Assembly (NCBI RefSeq): GCF_002742335.1
Contig: NZ_MDGR01000007.1
Span: 1,554,501-1,618,500 of the forward strand
DNA length: 64,000 bases
Reading direction: 5' to 3'
From: Reichenbachiella sp. 5M10
GTDB lineage: Bacteria > Bacteroidota > Bacteroidia > Cytophagales > Cyclobacteriaceae
Under the pieces are notes generated by a model. The model was not told the DNA's origin, searched no databases, and saw only the letters and a list, made by a program, of their open reading frames with translations. Shown piece after piece: positions 34,822 through 43,410 of the stretch. The position numbers and the translations under genes were made by a program. How positions within the stretch are numbered: the first letter of the stretch is position 1; each line of letters opens with the position of its first letter.

Positions 34822-36719
34822 GATATAGTTTGATTGTTCTTCTTTTTTTGATAGGTTTTTCGCTCCATGCTGAGGATCCGTATCGTCCCAAAGTCCCATC
34901 GTCTATGGAGTTTGCGGGGATGAAACTCAAGATCACAGATGCCGCACGCAACGAAATCCAAAAAGATGTAGATATGCTCACCAACAGTGAGAAGTACTTT
35001 GAGATCAAGGCGGATCGTGCAAGACTCTATTTTCCCATCATCGAAAAAACACTGAAGAAAGAAAATGTCCCGGATGACTTCAAGTACTTGTCTTTGCAAG
35101 AAAGTGCATTGATATCGGATGCTGTCTCTTCTGCCAATGCGGTTGGTTTTTGGCAGTTCAAGGATTTTACTGGAAGGGAAGTGGGACTTCGTATTGATCG
35201 CAGTGTGGACGAGCGATTGAATATAGTGGCGTCTACAGTAGGTGCTTCTAAGTACTTTAAACGACACAATTTTTATTTCAACAATTGGATCTATACGCTT
35301 CTAGCGCATATGACTGGGCGTGGAGGAGCAGCAAAGTACGTGGACAAGGACCAGTTCGGGGCAAATCGCATGACAATAGATCGCAAGACACACTGGTATG
35401 TCAAGCGGTGTTTGGCACATAAGATTGCGTTTGAGCATGTGATGGAGAAGAAGCATAGTGAAGGGATGCAACTCATCGAGTTTGAGCAAGGGGGAGGCAA
35501 GACACTGTCTAAGATCGCAAGTGAGCTGAATGTTAGCGAAACAGACCTCAAGCAATACAACAAATGGCTCAAATCAGGCAAAGTACCTGAGGAGAAAACG
35601 TATGTGGTCATCGTTCCCGTCAAGGGCAATATGAAAGGTATCGTGAAAATCAGCGGTGGTGTGGAAAAGCCAGCTGCAGCCAAATCCGATGAGCCTAAGA
35701 GCCAGTTCGAAAAGATGTTTCCGTCACTGAGCAAAGGTCTCAATACCAACGAGAGTATCTTTATCAAAATCAATGGGCTACCTACGGTTTTGGCCAAGCC
35801 AGGTGATGGAGTGATCAAGCTTTCTCGCGAAGCAGGGATTGAACCTGAGCGCTTTGCCAAATACAATGATATTCAGGTGACAGATGGTTTGGAAGTGGGA
35901 GAGGTGTACTACCTACGGTCCAAAAGAAATCGTGGACAGACCTATTACTACACGGTGCAACAGGGGGAGACACTTTGGAAGGTGTCGCAGAAGTTTGGTG
36001 TCAAAATGCATAAACTGGCTCGACTCAATCGCATGATGACTATCGATCCACTCGTGGCAGGTCGTGTGATGTGGCTCAGAAAGCGTAGACCAAAGGATGT
36101 CCCAGTAGAGATTAGAGAACTGCCAGCCATGCCAGTAGATGAAACTATACCTGCGAAAGAACTTCAGGAAATACCAGAGGACCAGATCGAACAAGAGCGA
36201 TTAGAGCCTGCACAGGAGGAAGCCTATGTGCCCGGACCCGAAGAGGTAGAGTCGCCTCTGCCAGAGGAACTCAAAGTGGAAGAAGAGCCTGTCGAGAAGG
36301 AGGAGCTGCCTGAATTTATGGAGGTAGGGGAGTCTGCAGCAGAACCTATGGTCGAACCTGTAGTCGTGGAGCCTAACTTAGAGAAAGAGGAGAAGGGGAG
36401 TTATTTTCGACATACGGTCAAAAAAGGGGAGACCTTATATGGAATATCCAAGAAATACGGGGTCTCCGTGAGTGACGTTCAGGAATGGAATGATCTACAA
36501 AATGGAGAGCTTCGTATTGGACAGGAGCTGGTGATTCATGGAGAGGGGCGCCCTTTTCAGTTAGAGCCAGAGCAAGTTGATTTTCATGTGGTAGGCCCTG
36601 GGGATACAATGTATAGTATTTCTAAACAGTACAATATGCCAATAGAAGACTTGCTGCGTATCAATCAAAAAGATAATTTTGCCCTTTCGATAGGGGAAAG
36701 AATAAGAGTAAAGGAGTAG
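34818..36719 (+). CDS. mltD: MltD-like lytic transglycosylase with LysM modules
   Basis: A 633-residue secreted enzyme. After a signal peptide (to residue 18) the SLT domain has its catalytic glutamate at E95 in LSLQESALIS and the AVGFWQFKDFTG and WIYTLLAHMTGRGGA segments of the MltD group. Three LysM-type modules follow: one near 375-425 (YTVQQGETLWKVSQKFGV), one near 530-575 and a C-terminal one near 590-633. A Glu/Pro-rich linker of about 80 residues joins the first two. It cuts and binds peptidoglycan in the periplasm. It is coupled to the upstream methyltransferase and followed 6 bases later by a receiver-domain gene. Confidence 0.92.
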   Translation: MRYSLIVLLFLIGFSLHAEDPYRPKVPSSMEFAGMKLKITDAARNEIQKDVDMLTNSEKYFEIKADRARLYFPIIEKTLKKENVPDDFKYLSLQESALISDAVSSANAVGFWQFKDFTGREVGLRIDRSVDERLNIVASTVGASKYFKRHNFYFNNWIYTLLAHMTGRGGAAKYVDKDQFGANRMTIDRKTHWYVKRCLAHKIAFEHVMEKKHSEGMQLIEFEQGGGKTLSKIASELNVSETDLKQYNKWLKSGKVPEEKTYVVIVPVKGNMKGIVKISGGVEKPAAAKSDEPKSQFEKMFPSLSKGLNTNESIFIKINGLPTVLAKPGDGVIKLSREAGIEPERFAKYNDIQVTDGLEVGEVYYLRSKRNRGQTYYYTVQQGETLWKVSQKFGVKMHKLARLNRMMTIDPLVAGRVMWLRKRRPKDVPVEIRELPAMPVDETIPAKELQEIPEDQIEQERLEPAQEEAYVPGPEEVESPLPEELKVEEEPVEKEELPEFMEVGESAAEPMVEPVVVEPNLEKEEKGSYFRHTVKKGETLYGISKKYGVSVSDVQEWNDLQNGELRIGQELVIHGEGRPFQLEPEQVDFHVVGPGDTMYSISKQYNMPIEDLLRINQKDNFALSIGERIRVKE

Positions 36720-36725
36720 GAGAGA

Positions 36726-37121
36726 ATGGGGGATTATAGATGTGAGCAGGCCTTGTTGATAGACAACAATGCCACGGATAATTTTGCTCACAAGTTGGCG
36801 ATAGTAGAGTCACAGCTGGCCAGGGAGGTCAAAGTAGTGACGAGTGGGAAGGAGGCGATGGAGTATCTACGGTCCAATGGGCCTAAATTGCCCGAATTGA
36901 TCTTGTTTGATGTACAAATCCCCGTAGTAGAGGGGCAAGTGTTTTTGCATGAGTATGCTTCACTTACCTATCTAGAGAAGTCGAAGACCAAGATAGTTGT
37001 GCTGACCTACAACAAAGAGGTAGCTCACCTCGAACGACTATTGATCAATAGTGAAATCAATTATTTCATGACCAAACCCTTGACTTTAGAAAGTTGTGCA
37101 CGCATGGGCGCGTGGATGTAG
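36726..37121 (+). CDS. Receiver-domain protein without output domain
   Basis: A 131-residue stand-alone response-regulator receiver. The likely phosphorylation site is D62 (LILFDVQIPV) and the conserved lysine is K117 (YFMTKPL). The N-terminal acidic pair is changed to Asp-Asn (IDNNATDN, D13/N14), which may weaken metal binding. It lies 6 bases after the MltD-like gene. No partner kinase is adjacent. Confidence 0.88.
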   Translation: MGDYRCEQALLIDNNATDNFAHKLAIVESQLAREVKVVTSGKEAMEYLRSNGPKLPELILFDVQIPVVEGQVFLHEYASLTYLEKSKTKIVVLTYNKEVAHLERLLINSEINYFMTKPLTLESCARMGAWM

Positions 37122-37189
37122 AGTCATGATCATGAGATAGCCATGTTGTTGATAAGGTATGTGAGATCCACAGTTGCTGATGTGGATGA

Positions 37190-37783
37190 TTAGAATTCTG
37201 TATCCAATCCCAAAGCATCTCGGAGCTTGTGCAAGGTTGGATTCTTTCGGGCCATAGCAGCGTAGATTTCAGTGCTCGTGTAGGGCTTCCGGTCTTCTAC
37301 TTTGTCCGAAAATTTGTACCCAATTTGGATCATGGAGTTTCTAAGCTCTGTTCGGAGGTACTCGAGCATTTGTACTTCGATATTTTGGACCATGCTTGAC
37401 TCGACACGGTTGGATATGGGAAACTCCATAGTTAGTTCATTGAGAACAAACGGGCGTTTAAGGACATTTTTGACGGAGACAGATGGAGAGAATTTGTTGA
37501 TGTATTCTGTGATTTTTTCTGAGATCAATTCCTTAGTTACTGGTGTGTTTTCGACGATGACAGGTGTTTCTTCTGCGGGTACAGTTGTGTTTTCTACAGC
37601 TTGTGGCTTTTTGAATATGTCTTTGAGGTTTGGGGTCTCTTTGGATTGTGGAGATAAGTTGCCTGTAGGAGGGGTTCGTGGTGTCGGTTTTGGCGCACTA
37701 GGAGGTGGAGTCGTTGGTGCAGTTTTAGGAGCGACAGGAACTGCACTTTTCGGAGCTGGAGCTGTTAGGCTGTCGCTATCAAT
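37190..37783 (-). CDS. dnaX: dnaX tau C-terminal segment, reached by frameshift
   Basis: From the 10-A run to the stop at 37190 this frame is open for 197 codons. It encodes a Pro/Ala/Thr-rich linker (to about 37560), then a compact mixed alpha/beta domain (from LISEKITEYINKF to LRDALGLDTEF) that fits the tau-specific C-terminus of DNA polymerase III clamp loader proteins, which binds the polymerase core and helicase. The domain has no start of its own with a normal context, so it is expected to be made only as part of a full-length tau after a -1 shift from the upstream frame, giving a protein of about 565 residues. Confidence 0.78.
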   Translation of the reverse strand: MDSDSLTAPAPKSAVPVAPKTAPTTPPPSAPKPTPRTPPTGNLSPQSKETPNLKDIFKKPQAVENTTVPAEETPVIVENTPVTKELISEKITEYINKFSPSVSVKNVLKRPFVLNELTMEFPISNRVESSMVQNIEVQMLEYLRTELRNSMIQIGYKFSDKVEDRKPYTSTEIYAAMARKNPTLHKLRDALGLDTEF

Positions 37784-38886
37784 TTTTTTTTTACCTGCGA
37801 CTCGGTGCTGGTAGACAATTGAAAAGCCTGATTGAGGTAGCCTAGTTTCATCAAGGCCAGTTCGACATGCAACCTTTGATTTTTACTGGATTTGTATTGT
37901 AGATCCGCTTGGTTGAGGATGTTGAGGCCAGACATGAGGAAAGAGAGGCTGATCGCTTTGGCCTGCTCAGTGTATTTTTGTTCGATGCTCTTCGATACAT
38001 TGAGTAATTTGACCGTTTGAGCATCTTTGCAGACCATCAAATTTCTAAAATGCTCCGTGAGCCCGACAAGAAAGTTGTGTCCGTCAAATCCGTTTCGTAA
38101 AATCTCATCAAAGATCAACAGCGACGAAGAGATGTCTTCGTGATACAAATGATCTGAGAGTTTGAAGAAGTAATCGTAATCTAGGACATGCAGATTTTTG
38201 ATCGTGTCTTGGTAGGTGACCTTGCTGCCAGAAGAAAAGGTAACGATCAAGTCGAAGATCGACAATGCATCCCGTAAGGCTCCGTCAGCTTTTTGGGCGA
38301 TGAGGTGTAGTGCCTCGTCTTCAGCCTCTATGCCCTCATTACTTGCTATCTTTTTGAGCTGGTAAGTGATGTCATCGATCTCGATCCTGTTGAAGTCAAA
38401 GATTTGACATCTGGATAGGATCGTAGGGATGACTTTGTGCTTTTCTGTCGTCGCAAGGATAAATATCGCATACGATGGAGGTTCTTCCAGTGTCTTCAAG
38501 AACGCATTGAAGGCCTGATTGGAGAGCATGTGAACCTCATCAATGATGTATACCTTGAATGAACCTTGCTGGGGAGGGTAACGTACCTGATCGATCAGGT
38601 TTCTAATGTCCTCCACAGAGTTGTTGGAGGCTGCATCAAGTTCGTAGATGTTAAGTGTGTTGACAGCATCCGTATTGTTTTGGTCTTCAAATTTGTTGAC
38701 CATTCGCGCGAGAATACGTGCACAGGTTGTTTTACCTACTCCTCTTGGTCCACAAAATAACAGGGCTTGAGCCAAGTGGTTGTTGTCAATGGCATTTTTG
38801 AGAGTAGTCGTAATGTGGCTTTGTCCCACTACTTCATCAAAGCCCAGAGGTCTGTATTTTCTTGCCGATACTACGAAATTCTCCAT
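37765..38886 (-). CDS. dnaX: DNA polymerase III subunit gamma/tau, zero-frame product
   Basis: A 373-residue clamp-loader ATPase with the Walker A GPRGVGKT at residues 46-53, DEVH Walker B in YIIDEVHMLS, and the ELDAASNNSVEDIRNL, FLKTLEEPP and ATTEKHKVIPTILSRCQ motifs of DnaX. It loads the sliding clamp. The frame ends soon after the 10-A run with an LIATA tail, just at the end of domain III, so it corresponds to gamma. The short zinc-binding module usual between the P-loop and the DEVH region is absent here: the segment between CARILARMV and IYELDAAS lacks the four Cys. Confidence 0.93.
   Translation of the reverse strand: MENFVVSARKYRPLGFDEVVGQSHITTTLKNAIDNNHLAQALLFCGPRGVGKTTCARILARMVNKFEDQNNTDAVNTLNIYELDAASNNSVEDIRNLIDQVRYPPQQGSFKVYIIDEVHMLSNQAFNAFLKTLEEPPSYAIFILATTEKHKVIPTILSRCQIFDFNRIEIDDITYQLKKIASNEGIEAEDEALHLIAQKADGALRDALSIFDLIVTFSSGSKVTYQDTIKNLHVLDYDYFFKLSDHLYHEDISSSLLIFDEILRNGFDGHNFLVGLTEHFRNLMVCKDAQTVKLLNVSKSIEQKYTEQAKAISLSFLMSGLNILNQADLQYKSSKNQRLHVELALMKLGYLNQAFQLSTSTESQVKKKLIATA
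37783..37792 (-). promoter_or_regulatory. Slippery A-run for programmed frameshift in dnaX
   Basis: Ten consecutive A on the coding strand (T on the + strand) at the junction between the zero frame, which stops after LIATA, and the tau frame, which is open for 197 codons. A -1 shift, or transcriptional slippage adding one A, joins the two. Same principle as in Thermus and E. coli dnaX, but with the short form in frame. Confidence 0.75.
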
Positions 38887-39100
38887 GCGTGCAATTTAAA
38901 CATCCACTTCATTATATTATAAATGTCCCTAGGAAATATTTGAAAGTAGAAAGGAGGTTTTCAAATGTTTTGTGTCCAGGGTTGAAGGTATAGTGCTGAT
39001 TAAATTATTGGTATTGAATTTGTTAACCCTTTGTGGTGTCAGTCTATGGCTCGAAAATGGCTCGAGTAGGCTGATTTTGTTTCACCGATATTCAATAGCT

Positions 39101-39409
39101 ATGTTAAAGAAAGGAGTTTTAATCGCGATGATTTTAGGATCATTTTGGAGGGTGTCTGTAGGTGGTGCTCTTTCCAAGACGGACCAGACTGCAAACAAAG
39201 AAGAAAGCACGATGGTTTTTTATCAAACTAGGCAGCATGCATGGGTGGTAGAAAAGGATGGTTCGCAGACAGAAGTTGTTGTGTATGGTCAGATTTCCAA
39301 GAACAAATACTGGGTCAGAGAATACCGAGGTAGCCGACAGGGGAGAGTCAAAGCCAAATACATGAAACCGATATCCAAACGCAAAGTAAAGCGGGAGTAC
39401 TCTAAGTGA
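39101..39409 (+). CDS. Small secreted protein of unknown function
   Basis: Start chosen at ATG 39101 (MLKKGVLIAMILGSFWRVSVGG), which yields a plausible signal peptide or N-terminal anchor; earlier in-frame ATGs give a much longer hydrophobic N-terminus. The 102-residue product has a charged mature part with an SH3-like beta pattern (MVFYQTRQHAWVVEKDGSQT, then YGQISKNKYWVREYRG) and a basic C-terminus. No family recognised. It lies in a poorly packed region between the divergent dnaX and the outer-membrane-like gene. Confidence 0.65.
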   Translation: MLKKGVLIAMILGSFWRVSVGGALSKTDQTANKEESTMVFYQTRQHAWVVEKDGSQTEVVVYGQISKNKYWVREYRGSRQGRVKAKYMKPISKRKVKREYSK

Positions 39410-39559
39410 TTGTTTTTGCAGTGGAGTCAGCACCGAATGTATGTTTGCGGATGTTTGGAGACAATACGGTCTTTGTAGCTATCATGGTAGAGTTTGAGAG
39501 GATTGTTTCTTTTATAGAGAAATGAGGGTAGATTTGAGGCAAACAATCTAACTCGTTGC

Positions 39560-40564
39560 ATGTTGAGAAAAATCACTTTTGGCACCATGGTTTGGTGCCT
39601 GCTGCTACTGCACAACTTGGAGACAAGGGCACAGGGTTGTAGCGATGCTGGGTTTTGCACGATGGGTGCTATGAAACCAGACCAGCAGTATAGCAAAAAC
39701 ATCGATTTTAAACTTCGCTCAGTGGAGATCAATGCCTACCGGGGATCGACCACACTGACTCCTATTATTTATGTGTTGACAGCTGACATGACCTTTGCCA
39801 TCACGGATCGTTTGTTTGTACAGGGCAAAATACCCTATCAAGCAGTGGAGGGCAACCTCGGCAATACCAAAGGATTGGGAGATATCTCATTGAGTATGAC
39901 ACGTCACATGATGACTTTGGCCGGAGGGTCACTCAGTGCTACAATAGGCGCCAAGATCCCGTCCAATCATTCGGATTTGGACAAGGATTCGGATGAATTC
40001 CTCTCCGAAGGCAGTGATTATCCGATGTATTACCAGGTGAGTCTGGGGTCTTATGATGCAATATTGGGAGGCTCATGGATCAACGAAAAATGGCTCATAG
40101 CGACAGGGATTCAAATTGCCTTGACGGAAAATCAAAATGATTTCAGGTGGGGGCAATGGCCCGGTTATCCAGATGGAGAAATTCACTACGATGAAAATGG
40201 GGAGGTAATCATCGATCCATATATCGAGGAGTATGCACTAGCCAATAATTTGAAAAGAGGAATTGACGTGATGGTGAGGCTGGAACGCAATTTTAGATTC
40301 ACCAATTTCAATTTCAATGTCGGGTTATTGCCTATCTACCGCATCACACATGATGAGCGATTAGATTTCAATACCAACAAGCGTATTAAAATAGACGGGA
40401 CGACGGGATTGGCCCTTTCTGCACTCGCAGGAGCGGGGTATAGTTTTGATGTTAAAAACAGCATCAAGTTGATCTGGGGGATCAAACTGAAGCAACGCGA
40501 CGTGAATCCCGACGGTTTGACAAGAAAAATGGTAACCAGCGTAAGTTATGTCTATAGGTTTTAA
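39560..40564 (+). CDS. Outer membrane beta-barrel protein
   Basis: A 334-residue protein with a signal peptide (ends at about residue 25, ETRAQ). The sequence alternates polar and hydrophobic residues in about 12 strand-like stretches and ends with an aromatic residue (SVSYVYRF), which are features of outer membrane barrels of the transporter or MetA-like type. Substrate unknown. It overlaps the next gene by 17 bases, so translation of the two is likely linked. Confidence 0.78.
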   Translation: MLRKITFGTMVWCLLLLHNLETRAQGCSDAGFCTMGAMKPDQQYSKNIDFKLRSVEINAYRGSTTLTPIIYVLTADMTFAITDRLFVQGKIPYQAVEGNLGNTKGLGDISLSMTRHMMTLAGGSLSATIGAKIPSNHSDLDKDSDEFLSEGSDYPMYYQVSLGSYDAILGGSWINEKWLIATGIQIALTENQNDFRWGQWPGYPDGEIHYDENGEVIIDPYIEEYALANNLKRGIDVMVRLERNFRFTNFNFNVGLLPIYRITHDERLDFNTNKRIKIDGTTGLALSALAGAGYSFDVKNSIKLIWGIKLKQRDVNPDGLTRKMVTSVSYVYRF

Positions 40565-43235
40565 AGGAAAGTGTGCTGTCATCTTGCTGCTATGGGGATA
40601 CTGCACGATCGAGTCTGTGGCGCAGGACTATGAGGCTGCCAACCAACTGCTACTACAAGCTCGATATGAGGAGGCTTACGAGCAGTTTGACGCATTGACT
40701 CGACAATATCAGGCGAGTGAAGCGAGCGAGGCATATATTCAGTGCAATTTGAAATTGGCAGAGTGTGATCTAGGACGCGGCAAGGTAGACGCGTGTATTT
40801 GGAGAGCACAGCAGACCATGGAGATTATTCGAGACCGAGCAGAGGATACGGTGTTTCTTATGGCTCATACTAGGATGCTACTTGGCAATGGCTTTTTGCA
40901 CATTGGGAGAAACGATCTGGCCTTGGAGCAATTGCTCTTGGCTGAGCCGGGTTTAGCGCCTAGGAGCGTGGAAATTGCCGAATGTTATGAAAATATCGGG
41001 ATTGCTTACTGGGACAATGGGAACTCCGAGTTGGCACTGCAGTATCATGAAAAAGCACTGACTATTCGTCAACAAAAGCAGGTTTCTGAGGATGCGCTGG
41101 GGGACTCCAACAACAATATCGGATTGGTGTACCTCAAGGATGAGCCACTACAGAGTCTTATCTATTTTAAGCGGGCACTCGCATATTATACTTCTAGTAA
41201 GATCACCAATGATCGAAAGATCGCTCTGTGTTATACCAATTTGGCATTCGCACAGGCAGAGTTGCAGCATTACCCAGAGGCGTTGGACTATCTCAATCAG
41301 ATCGATCAGATATGGGCTGACGTATATCCTGGAGATCATGCCAACAAGGCTTTCGTATTGAGTAGTCGAGGTAGGGTGTTCAAGATGAAGGGGGAATTGG
41401 ACCAAGCGTTGGATTACCAAAAGCAGGCCCTTGGGATGTATGTGCGACTCTATGGAGATAAGCATCCCGATGTAGCGAATACTTATTTCTTGATAGGGCA
41501 AATTCGTCAGGAGCAACGTGAATTTGAATCTGCTGCCATTCATTATCAGCAATCTATCTATGCCAACCTTTTTGATCAGGAATCTCTGACCATGTACGAT
41601 CTGCCTCGTATCGAAAATTACTACAACGCCAACATCTTGCTGTCCTCCTTGCAAGCGAAGGCCAAAGCAATGGAGGCCTATCATTTTGAGCGGACGCTTA
41701 AAATGAGGGATATCGATGGGGCTTTGCAATTGTACCTGTTGAGCGACGAACTCATTGGACAAATCCGTCAAACTCGCATCAATGAGGTAGACAAATTGAG
41801 GCTTTCGGCCATTGCATCGCAGGTGTATGAGAACGGTATCACGATTGCCAAGTACTTGAGTGAGCACAGTTTACGTAAGAGACATTATTTGGATATTGCA
41901 TTTGAGTTTTCCGAGAGGAGCAAAGCGGCAGTCCTTTTGGAAGCCATCAACGAGACCAAGGCCAAGCATTTTGCGGGCATACCGGATGAAGCACTCCATA
42001 CTGAGGACAGTCTCAAGGATGAGATAGACTACCTAGAGCAGATGTTGGTGCAAAAGGAAGTCTCTGAAGCAGATCGTCAGGATTTTAAAGAGCGTTTATT
42101 TAGTAATCAATCCATGCTTCGAGATTTTGTAGCACAACTCGAACAGGACTATCCATCCTACTATCAGCTCAAGTACAACCGTGAGTTGGTCAGTGTGGAT
42201 CAGCTTCAAGCTCAACTCCGCCCTGGTGAGTGGGTATTGTCATATGTCTTGGGAGACAAAGAATTGTTTATCTTTTCGATTACACAAGACAGGTATGAAC
42301 TTATCACGCTAGATAAAGGTGACAAGTTTGAGCAAAAGATTGTGGGACTCAGGAATACGATCAAATATCAAATGCAAGGTGATTTTGAACCATTGGCTCG
42401 TGAGTTGTATGATATGCTTATTCCCAAGATACCGCGTGGGACAATGACTCTTACGGTATTGCCTGCTGGGATTTTGTCAGTGATACCTTTTGAGAGTCTG
42501 GTGGTGTCGGATGAGGGAGATCCCGTTCGTTATTTGATAGAAGACGTAGCTGTCAATTACGATTATTCTGCGACGCTACTGAGTCAGACCAGCCAACAGA
42601 CCGTAATGCCTGAGGATAAGGTGCTCTTGGTTGCTCCGGTGGATTTTGTGGATAGAGCAGGGGTAGCTAGTCTGCCAGATACACGGGTAGAGGTGCGGGA
42701 GATTGAGTACCTCTTCAAGGGAAACAATGCTGCCGTAGAAATGATGTTGGAGACCAATGCTACAGAGGGAAATCTGAAACACAAGCTCGAATCCAACTAT
42801 AAATATGTGCATCTCGCTACGCACGGAAAAGTCAATGAATCCATGCCAGCATTGTCGCAAGTGTACCTAAATAAAGATGACCATGATGATGGTAGCCTCT
42901 ACTGTAGTGAGATCTACAACATGCACATCGATTCGGACCTTGTGTCCTTATCTGCTTGTGAGACAGCATTGGGCAAAATATCCAAAGGAGAAGGGGTGAT
43001 AGGTCTCAGTCGTGCACTCAAGTATGCGGGTGTGCAAAATTTGATGGTGTCGCTCTGGCAGGTCAACGATCACTCTACGGCAGATTTGATGATATCATTT
43101 TACAAGAATCACCTCTATCACTCGGATCGAGCAGGCTATAGCGATGATTTGCGCAAAGCCAAGTTAGAGTTGATTCGTTCGGGCAATTTTGCTGCTCCGT
43201 ATTATTGGGCTCCCTTCGTTCTTGTGGGGAAATAA
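40548..43235 (+). CDS. TPR-CHAT domain protein (secreted caspase-like peptidase)
   Basis: An 895-residue protein with a signal peptide (to about residue 26, SVAQ). Residues about 30-370 form TPR repeats, followed by a coiled-coil-like stretch (380-560) and a C-terminal CHAT peptidase domain. The catalytic pair is visible: H759 in HLATHGKV and C804 in LSACETALGKISKGEGVIGL, followed by GVQNLMVSLWQVND and the terminal YYWAPFVLVGK. CHAT enzymes are caspase-like cysteine proteases that cleave specific protein partners. The overlap with the barrel gene suggests the partner may be this outer membrane protein or its cargo; that is inference. Confidence 0.9.
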   Translation: MSIGFKGKCAVILLLWGYCTIESVAQDYEAANQLLLQARYEEAYEQFDALTRQYQASEASEAYIQCNLKLAECDLGRGKVDACIWRAQQTMEIIRDRAEDTVFLMAHTRMLLGNGFLHIGRNDLALEQLLLAEPGLAPRSVEIAECYENIGIAYWDNGNSELALQYHEKALTIRQQKQVSEDALGDSNNNIGLVYLKDEPLQSLIYFKRALAYYTSSKITNDRKIALCYTNLAFAQAELQHYPEALDYLNQIDQIWADVYPGDHANKAFVLSSRGRVFKMKGELDQALDYQKQALGMYVRLYGDKHPDVANTYFLIGQIRQEQREFESAAIHYQQSIYANLFDQESLTMYDLPRIENYYNANILLSSLQAKAKAMEAYHFERTLKMRDIDGALQLYLLSDELIGQIRQTRINEVDKLRLSAIASQVYENGITIAKYLSEHSLRKRHYLDIAFEFSERSKAAVLLEAINETKAKHFAGIPDEALHTEDSLKDEIDYLEQMLVQKEVSEADRQDFKERLFSNQSMLRDFVAQLEQDYPSYYQLKYNRELVSVDQLQAQLRPGEWVLSYVLGDKELFIFSITQDRYELITLDKGDKFEQKIVGLRNTIKYQMQGDFEPLARELYDMLIPKIPRGTMTLTVLPAGILSVIPFESLVVSDEGDPVRYLIEDVAVNYDYSATLLSQTSQQTVMPEDKVLLVAPVDFVDRAGVASLPDTRVEVREIEYLFKGNNAAVEMMLETNATEGNLKHKLESNYKYVHLATHGKVNESMPALSQVYLNKDDHDDGSLYCSEIYNMHIDSDLVSLSACETALGKISKGEGVIGLSRALKYAGVQNLMVSLWQVNDHSTADLMISFYKNHLYHSDRAGYSDDLRKAKLELIRSGNFAAPYYWAPFVLVGK

Positions 43236-43312
43236 AGAGGCGTTGTGCCATGTCTTGGTGTGTTTTGTTGCCATGAGGGGACGCGGTTTATTCTATATCA
43301 ATAGATATACAG

Positions 43313-43352
43313 GAAAAAAGAAGCCACTTTGCATGGCTACAAAGCGGCTTCT
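43313..43352 (-). terminator. Terminator of the RND efflux operon
   Basis: A stem of 12 bp with one mismatch (GAAGCCACTTTG with CAAAGCGGCTTC) and an 8-base loop. Read on the minus strand it is followed by TTTTTT, 60 bases after the outer-membrane factor stop. Confidence 0.88.
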
Positions 43353-43410
43353 AAACTGTTAAAACTTAAAATCTATATTCTTCAATCTGGATATAATCTA
43401 GATTCTAATG

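Noticed and set aside
37166-37187. Hairpin ATCCACA / TGTGGAT as a dnaX terminator
   Set aside because: The stem is only 7 bp with no U-tract on either strand.
37190-37528. Independent small gene for the tau C-terminal domain
   Set aside because: The frame is open upstream to the 10-A run and the sequence continues the DnaX linker, so it is not a separate gene.
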